Assembly (NCBI GenBank): GCA_030151245.1
Contig: JASLEF010000248.1
Coordinates: 1-5,493, forward strand
Direction of reading: 5' to 3'
Origin: Ignatzschineria sp.
GTDB lineage: Bacteria; Pseudomonadota; Gammaproteobacteria; Cardiobacteriales; Wohlfahrtiimonadaceae
DNA length: 5,493 bases
Both the position numbers and the translations under genes were made by a program. The notes under the pieces were generated by a model. The model did no database searches. It was given only the letters and a program-made list of their open reading frames with translations, and was not told the DNA's origin. Of this stretch, positions 1 to 5,493 are shown in pieces; within the stretch, counting starts at the first letter, position 1; each line of letters opens with the position of its first letter.

Positions 1-88
1 AAAGCTTAATCGTTGCCGCAGTCGTGCCATCTGCCGGGATAGTAGAAGGCTCTATCTGAATCGTGGAGTTATTGGGATCAAACACGCC
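1..88 (-). repeat. Array copy 4, first 29 codons only (cut by window edge)
   Basis: The reading frame continues into a further copy, window residues 1802-1830. It starts GVFDPNNSTIQIEPSTIPAD and ends at TIKL, plus one extra base at position 1. It shows that the array extends past the left boundary; nothing can be said about how many more copies follow. Confidence -1.
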
Positions 89-3000
89 GCTCTCAACCAT
101 GCCATAACTCACCGTTGTCGCATTGCCTTTCACATCATTGACAGAGAAATAGATCACTTCCCTCTCTGCCGGCGTTGTGGAGGTCACGGTGCCATGATAA
201 ATCCCGGCACCAAGATCAGTCATCTCTTGGATCTCCGAACTGAGGACTCCAACGCCCGTAGGCATTTGATGAAGCTTCAGATTATCCACTTGTCCCTCTA
301 GAGGCTGACCAGCTAGATCAACGAGATAAAGCTTAATCGTTGCCGCAGTCGTGCCATCTGCCGGAATGCTAGAAGGCTCGATTTGGATTATTGAGTTATT
401 CGGATCAAACACGCCGCTCTCAACCATGCCATAACTCACCGTTGTCGCATTGCCTTTCACATCATTGAGAGAGAAATAGATTACTTCACTCTCTGCCGGC
501 GTTGTGGAGGTCACGGTGCCATGATAAATCCCGGCACCAAGATCAGTCATCTCTTCGATCTCCGAACTCAAGATTCCAACAGCTTCAGACATTTGATGAA
601 GCTTCAGATTATCCACTTGTCCCACCAGAGGCTGACCAGCTAGATCAACGAGATAAAGCTTGATGGTTGCCGCTGTGGCGCCATCTGCCGGAATGGTAGA
701 AGGCTCGATTTGGATTGTTGAGTTATTGGGATCAAAGACTCCGCTCTCAACCATGCCATAACTCACCGTTGTCGCATTGCCTTTCACATCATTGACAGAG
801 AAATAAATTACTTCACTCTCTGCCGGTGTTGTGGAAGTCACGGTGCCATGATAAATCCCGGCACCAAGGTCGGTCATCTCTTGGATCTCCGAACTGAGGA
901 CTCCAACGCCCGTAGGCATCTGATGCAATTTCAAATTATCCACTTGTCCCACTAGAGGCTGACCAGCTAGATCAACGAGATAAAGCTTGATCGTTGCCGT
1001 AGTGGTGCCATCTGCCGGAATGGTAGAAGGCTCGATTTGGATCGTGGAGTTATTGGGATCAAAGACTCCCTTTACCGCTTCATAGATAAAATTAAAATTC
1101 TGCTTGCTCTGTGTACCTTTTGTTTTAATAAACAACGACTCCTCACCAGAATGGTTTGTCGTCATACGATAATTATAAGTCCCTTTCGGCCACTCACTAA
1201 AAAACTCGATATCCGCTTGAGAAGGCGTTCCATCTTCCAACACAAACTGAGGGTGAAGATAATCTGTCAATAATTGATCTGGATTACTTGCATAATAGAG
1301 CGTTACAGCTAGATTAGCAGTATCCTTTCCATCCGCTAATATCGTATTCTTCGTAGCTGTAACCTGTAATGTCTCATCATCTGCAAAAAGACCATCACCG
1401 GCGTTGTATTGCAGTATGACAAATTGCTGACTCTTCCCTACATTCGTCTTAAAGCTGAGAATTTCTTCTCCCACCTTTTGAGTTCGAAGCTCATAATTAT
1501 AGTGCCCAAGTGGAGATTCATCTATAAACGTGAGATCCCCTTTTAAAGCTCCCCCATCTCGCATTACAACGAGATTATCGGGATCATAATCCACAATAGG
1601 GTCTTGTCTTGATTCATCACGGAAAAGTTTCACCGTCAGATTAATCGTATCAATACCATCAGCATCGATACGAGTTTTATCATTGGTTACCTCGATACTA
1701 GAGGCAGAATCAAGGAAATCTCCCATCACAATTTTTCGGCGATAAGTAATATCTCCTGTACTTTTCTCACTCGTTTTTGCACGTGTTTTAAAGACAAAAT
1801 CATCCGACCCTGGTTTCTCTGAGTACACTCTAAAATGATAGGTGCCTGCTGGGCTTTCTGTCCAATAAGTCATTCTCCCTACACGATTCTGCCCATCTTT
1901 TCGTTCTAATATCGGACTATGATGAATGCCCGCTAATGGAATTTCAGGGGCACTGGCATAGAATGCCTTCACAGAAACAGTTGTATAGTCGTTATTATCC
2001 GCCGTAATCTCTCTTTTCTCATCAACAACTGTAATCTCTAATGTCTCTTCATCAAAGATACCTTCACCTGCATTATAGATAAGATACTGATCGGAGGTCA
2101 TACGACCTATCACATCCCCAAGCTTAAATCCAAGGTAGTGCCAAGGGGAAGTCTTTCCTTTTGGCGCAGAAAGAGAAAATCGGTAAATCCCCCCAGGAAG
2201 CTCCTCGAGTAACTTCACCTCTCCTTCCCACTGAGTGCCTCCTCGCTGAGTAATCGTAAGTTCTTTCGCATTCGTTATTGGAATGCCTTCATAAGTAGTC
2301 AGCGTTAACATCACTTCAGATACATCAACACCATCCGCATCAATACGCGCAGGATTTAACGCCATTGTTCCACGAGGAAGTGAGCTGTAGTATTCGACTT
2401 TTACAGGTTTATCCTCTCCCATCAAGACGCCATCAATCTTATAGGCAAAAAGATCCTCTCCTATCTCTGTTGTCGCCCCCACAGCAAAACGGTGTTCCCC
2501 ATAACTATTAACGCCCAAGAATTTTACACTACCGATCACCTCTGGTTTTAAAGAGTAAAGTTCTATTTCTCCGGGATACTCTCTAAAACGGTAACCACTT
2601 TTATAAAAAGGGATCACTCTTAACTCTAGAGTGCTTGCCCCATTAGCTTCAACGGGCTGAGAGCTAGCTCTCCATAAATAAGTGCCACTTCCGAGATCAT
2701 CGAAGGTTCCGACCTTATAGGTAATTTTCTCTCCTAACTCTTTTTTTATAGTATCCGAATAAGTCTTATCTCTGTAAGTAAGATAAAACGCACTATCTTC
2801 TCCCGGATATTCTGAAACAATCGTTGTGGTGTAGACCCCATTAGCATAATTCCATCTATTAGTCGTTCCCTTGCTAAGCCCCTCTAACCAAACATCAAAT
2901 AAGTTATCAGCGAGCAAGTTTCCTTCATCATCCTTAAAAGTGACGTTGACCGTTAAGGCATCTTTATAATCTGCAAGTATCGTTTTATCAGCTCTGTCAA

Positions 3001-5493
3001 ATGTTACTTCTGGTGTATAAACAATCGGCTTACCATAACGAACAACAACAGGCGTAGACCAGGAGCTCCCTCCTTTTTCTAAATTTAGATAGAGCGTATC
3101 CTTTCCTTCAACATCCTTCTTAGAAGTTAGTATCCCCTGATAACGCCCTCCCCCCATAGGCGTCAATAAAGTATCATCCATTGCACCATACTTAAGACCA
3201 CTAACCCAGACAGACATCGGATTCCCTTCAATATCTGCACCGTAACTATCTTTCAATTGAATAGTAATAATCGTACTATCTTTACCATCGGCTTTTAACC
3301 AATCTTTCTCTACGCTTATCGTACTGTTTGAAGGATTCGCTCCCCCATAATTAACATAAGTAAACGCCTGTTCTGCCGTCTTCACCCCTTTTAGATAGAC
3401 AGACAACGTCTCATTACCCACTTTGTCTGTTGGTGCATAGACATAACCTCTGTAAGTTTCATTATTATAACGACTAATCGTATGACGCCCTAAAGTTAGC
3501 TCCGAGAACGTAACCTCCCCTTCATTCGGTGCAATTGCCAAATTGCCATACTTATCATAAAAGTAAATATGGATATAACTGTAGTTATTCACTTTTATTT
3601 CAGCATTATAATTCCCATCAAATACAATCTTCGTCTCTTCAGGGGCCGCAGGTCCTGCAATATAATTGAATGTAACGCCCGGTTTCACCTCGTTAAATCC
3701 CGCAACCTTAAAGCCAATCGTATCATTCCCGGATTTACGAGATGTGATAATGCCTTCATATACTCCCGCTTCTATTTTTCGCATTGGAGAAACTATTTCC
3801 CCATTATTGACGCCCGTTAAAGATACCTCTCCTAAATCTGCAATCATATTTCGAGAATTATCATTTAATCTCACTCGAACCAGGACTTTCATTTCATTAT
3901 CAGCCACAATTCGAGTAATTTCGCTATCATCCTCTAAGGAGTGGAAACTAATAGTCGAATAATAGATAGACAGCTGTTTTGGTAAAAAGGTGATATTCAC
4001 CTCACCCTTAGAAATTTCCTCATCACCTACGAATACAGGAAGATTCTCAGTTCCTGTTAAACTACGCGCATAGATATCAAAATAGTAGAGCCCATCTGTA
4101 AGATAAGAGGAGTATGAACTCACATTTGTTGCAGCAAGTGCGCTTCTATCAATTGTGATCTTCCCAGCGCCATAATTGTAGTTAAGATCTCGTCCTTGGC
4201 TATCTCTTAATTGAACATAGAGCTTTACGTGATCATATCCATTGGCAACCAATGTCTCTGATTCTAAATAGGCGGTTGATTTTGTATAGTCTACGGCACC
4301 TGCAAGATATTTAATCGGCGCACGATTCTTCGCAACCACACCATTAACTTTAAACCCAATCTCCTCATTCCCTAAAGCGGTAGATCTAATCTCCCCTTTA
4401 TAGACGCCTTCCCCTTCTGAGGAGAGTTCTCCTACTAACTCACCGATTTTCAATCCATCTAGCTCAACATCAAAGGGCTTATCTAATAGAGAACCTGAAT
4501 GATTCCGAGTAGTAATCGTGACCTCTACAAGCTCTTCACCATTCGCCTCGATCTCTTTTTTACTCAACACTATGGTCGAGCGGCCATAACTGATCTCACT
4601 ATCATGCGCCGTCAAGCGTACCTGACTCTTATCGCCTTTTGCTACAACGCCATCTACGCTAAACCCAATATCAGCACTCCCTACAGATTCCATCGAGAGA
4701 TTCGTCGTAAAGTAACCTGTAGATCGTCTTGTTAAAGAGATATTTCCTTGAACCGTCTCTTGTGCTCCTGTAAGCATCACTACCACGTCAGGAATATCAA
4801 TCACCATTCCCGACTGATCACGCAACCAAACCTCTACTAATGCCGACTCTGTTGTATTTGCCGAAATATGCGTCGGTGAGATCTTGATCTCTGAATGGGG
4901 CAAAGAAAATTCGCCTACCAAATAATCTAGATAAGTAGATGTGCTAACACCATAATTCGCCATTCTAGCGGCATAGACACCATCAATTTTCAAATAAAAT
5001 GTATCGCGCCCAACACTCTTAGCTCGAACCTTTGCTGAATAAGTCCCATCTTGATTATTAACGGTTGCTGAAAGCACTCCTTTTAATGGCGCTAAATGAT
5101 TTCCTACAATCTCTACCTTTTGGGGTATTCCCGCCGTTAAAGGATTATGGTATTGATCTCGAAGTTGAACTGTTAATATCACCTCCGAGTCATCAATAGA
5201 GAGTTGATGATCACTTAAAGGGAGAAAACCAGAACGCTGGATATCTACTGTATCGGCAATAAAAGTTTGAATTTTTGGTACATTTTTTGCTACATCTCGA
5301 TAGCTAAAATCTATACTATTCGCCCCTGATTTGGAAGAATACACCGTCGCAACATAACCGATATTTTCATAAAAACTCAATCTAGAGTAAGACCCGACCT
5401 TATCGCCATCGATCAGTAATTTTGGGGGATTAGAGCTATCATGATAAAGATTACCAAAAGTATCCTGAAGTTTGACAATCACTCGGCTACGAT
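1..5493 (-). CDS. Giant Ig-like repeat adhesin (invasin/intimin-like), internal fragment open at both ends
   Basis: Reverse-strand codons from 5491 down to 2 give 1830 residues without a stop, so start and stop both lie outside the window. The product is a string of bacterial Ig-like modules of about 101-114 residues. Module starts, in window residues, are near 86, 196, 299, 401, 508, 618, 721, 828, 937, 1042, 1150, 1264, 1374, 1475, 1584, 1693 and 1802. Typical motifs are RIDADGIDTINLTVKL (residues about 1274-1289), ILADGKDTANLAVTLYY and LKADGKDSTIITIQLKD, matching the A-D-G turn and following strand of Big_1 domains. Such chains form the extracellular stalk of inverse autotransporters (intimin, invasin, FdeC/YeeJ type), which hold host cells or biofilm partners. 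The N-terminal barrel or other export signal and any C-terminal tip domain are not visible, so the secretion route is inferred. A type I-secreted Ig-repeat adhesin is the main alternative. No cysteine occurs in the translation. Substrate or receptor cannot be deduced. Confidence -1.
89..415 (-). repeat. Array copy 3 (complete Ig-like module)
   Basis: Third copy, window residues 1693-1801. It begins GVFDPNNSIIQIEPSSIP (Ile and Ser where the others have Thr). It has QPLEG in place of QPLVG and AEREV in place of AESEV. Its central segment MPTGVGVLSSEIQEM matches copy 1, not the adjacent copy 2. Confidence -1.
416..742 (-). repeat. Array copy 2 (complete Ig-like module with alternative central segment)
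   Basis: Second copy, window residues 1584-1692. It is the most distinctive of the three: the turn reads ADGATAAT. The central segment is MSEAVGILSSEIEEM, in place of MPTGVGVLSSEIQEM, and the last strand has IYFSLND instead of IYFSVND. The remainder is essentially the same as its neighbours, so the differences are clustered rather than spread evenly. Confidence -1.
743..1069 (-). repeat. Array copy 1 (complete Ig-like module)
   Basis: First copy in protein order, window residues 1475-1583. It follows the diverged module ending IYEAVK. It carries IPADGTTTATIKLYLVDLAG, then QPLVG, the variable segment MPTGVGVLSSEIQEM, the core strand DLGAGIYHGTVTSTTPAE, and IYFSVNDVKGNATTVSYG. It has Thr at the sixth position of the 'GTTTAT' turn region, where later copies have Ala. 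It differs from copy 3 at 5 residues and from the adjacent copy 2 at 8. Confidence -1.
1070..2368 (-). other. Four related Ig-like modules (residues 1042-1474)
   Basis: Modules run approximately 2368-2045, 2044-1703, 1702-1373 and 1372-1070. Three of the four show a clear A-D-G or D-A-D-G turn (ARIDADGVD, TRIDADGID, TILADGKD); the second has ITADNND. The second, third and fourth share a strand of the form (E/S)-x-P-x-G-x-Y, seen as TESPAGTYHFR, DESPLGHYNYE and SEWPKGTYNYR, followed by F-K-T or I-K-T. The first and third end in nearly the same linker (YNAGEGIFDEE and YNAGDGLFADDE), which also resembles the GVFDPNN opening of the tandem array. They look like an older duplication family in the same rod. 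Boundaries are set by eye and may be off by several residues. Confidence -1.
2369..3640 (-). other. Four divergent Ig-like modules (residues 618-1041)
   Basis: Modules run approximately 3640-3332, 3331-3011, 3010-2684 and 2683-2369. The second keeps the canonical turn and strand (LKADGKDSTIITIQLKDSYG). The third has ILADYKDALTVNVTFKDDEG and the fourth VEANGASTLELRV. The first lacks a recognisable A-D-G turn (EIKVNNYSYIHIYFYDKYGN) yet keeps the following 'D-K-Y-G-N-L' strand and the late strand NETLSVYLKG. All retain module spacing and a Gly-x-Tyr-type central strand (GRYQGILTS, GVYTTTIVS, EHRFAVGA). The assignment as Ig-like rests on periodicity and pattern, and is weaker here than elsewhere in the window. 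Confidence -1.
3641..4906 (-). other. Four Ig-like modules, three sharing an 'IGF.V.G' end strand (residues 196-617)
   Basis: Modules run approximately 4906-4598, 4597-4292, 4291-3971 and 3970-3641. Three share the pattern G-x-(Y/F)-x-(T/G)-x-(L/I)-x-S/R...G-x-x-x-I-G-F-x-V-x-G: TGYFTTNLS with DIGFSVDGVVAK, GVYKGEIRS with EIGFKVNGVVAK, and GVYEGIITS with TIGFKVAG. The third module (near 4291-3971) instead has DGLYYFDIYA and a shorter end, so it looks inserted between relatives or more rapidly diverged. A-D/N turns are present as IEANGEE, LVANGYD and IVADNEM. Confidence -1.
4907..5491 (-). other. Partial and full Ig-like module at the upstream (N-terminal) edge (residues 1-195)
   Basis: The window opens inside a module at RSRVIVKLQDTFGNLY, equivalent to the strand after the A-D-G turn, so its first strand is off-window. 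That module continues through NIGYVATVYSSKSG and ends near 5237. The next module, about 5236-4907, contains SEVILTVQLRDQYHNPL, QDGTYSAKVRAKSVG and FYLKIDGVY, the same strand order as the other modules. Its first turn is degenerate (LSIDDSE). No signal peptide, LysM or beta-barrel sequence is visible, so the export domain lies further upstream. Confidence -1.

Larger units (their letters stand above)
1..1069 (-). repeat. Tandem array of 327-bp (109-residue) Ig-like modules, at least 3.27 copies
   Basis: The same sequence recurs at an exact 327-bp spacing: the 'ggatca' landmark after the Pro-Asp codons lies near 75, 402, 729 and 1056. Copies occupy 1069-743, 742-416, 415-89 and 88-1 (the last cut by the window edge). 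Because 327 is divisible by three, all copies stay in the adhesin frame, each encoding one module that starts GVFDPNNS and ends SYGMVES. Complete copies differ at only 5 to 11 of 109 residues by hand comparison, far closer than any other module pair in the protein. This indicates recent duplication or continuing homogenisation by recombination. The array continues to the left, so total copy number is unknown and could vary between strains or be collapsed in short-read assemblies. Confidence -1.

Noticed and set aside
1..1069. Repeats considered as a CRISPR array or non-coding satellite
   Set aside because: The 327-bp unit is near-identical end to end with no spacer pattern, is a multiple of three, and keeps the protein frame with mostly conservative or synonymous differences. 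It is a coding tandem repeat.
1055..1075. Junction between the array and the diverged module as a possible insertion or recombination site
   Set aside because: No inverted repeat, target-site duplication or transposase sequence was seen. The frame and linker pattern run through smoothly, so a mobile element is not supported.
2189..2194. Run of six C on the plus strand as a possible frameshift or phase-variation tract
   Set aside because: With six bases counted, the adhesin frame continues normally (LPGGIYRFS). The run is too short to be a convincing phase-variable tract.
1037..4735. Small plus-strand open frames of 78-98 codons (at 1037-1273, 3569-3820, 3666-3962 and 4499-4735)
   Set aside because: They lie antisense to the continuous adhesin frame, show no recognisable motifs, and two overlap each other in different frames. 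They are shadows of the minus-strand gene.
1..5493. Promoters, ribosome binding sites, terminators, tRNA or other RNA genes
   Set aside because: The entire window is protein-coding in one frame, and nothing resembling an RNA gene or a terminator hairpin with a T run in a sensible position was recognised.

Overview
The whole window lies inside one very large minus-strand gene. Read on the reverse strand, the frame whose first complete codon is at 5491..5489 stays open to the last complete codon at 4..2. That is 1830 codons with no stop, and neither the true start nor the true stop is in view. The start lies beyond the right edge and the stop beyond the left edge. No other gene, RNA gene, promoter or terminator can be supported, and there is no intergenic DNA.

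The translated product is a chain of about 17 to 18 bacterial Ig-like modules of roughly 100-114 residues each. They resemble the Big_1 (invasin/intimin-type) beta-sandwich family. Most modules open with a strand ending in an A-D/N-G-like turn, followed by a 'LTVxLxDxxGxPL' strand, a central 'G-x-Y-x-x-x-(I/L/V)-x-S' strand and a closing 'IGFKVNG' or 'IYFSVND' strand. This is the extracellular rod of a large surface adhesin. The secretion and anchoring part (beta-barrel in inverse autotransporters, or another export signal) and the distal tip are both off-window.

Layout in protein order (right to left): a partial module and a full module (5491-4907); a group of modules with 'GF.V.G...K' ends (4906-3641); four more divergent modules (3640-2369); four modules sharing linkers and a 'P.G.Y' strand (2368-1070); and a near-identical tandem array of 109-residue modules (1069-1). 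The array has three complete copies plus 29 codons of a fourth, and runs off the left edge. Sequence similarity between neighbouring modules rises toward the C-terminal side, so the left end is the recently amplified part.

The organism is most likely a Gram-negative bacterium, probably gammaproteobacterial, of moderately low GC (about 38% in a hand-counted non-repeat stretch). This rests on protein architecture and composition only; no genus can be assigned from the sequence. No novel defence, RNA or mobile system was seen. The points of interest are the ongoing tandem amplification, the mosaic pattern between copies and the absence of cysteine in the translation.
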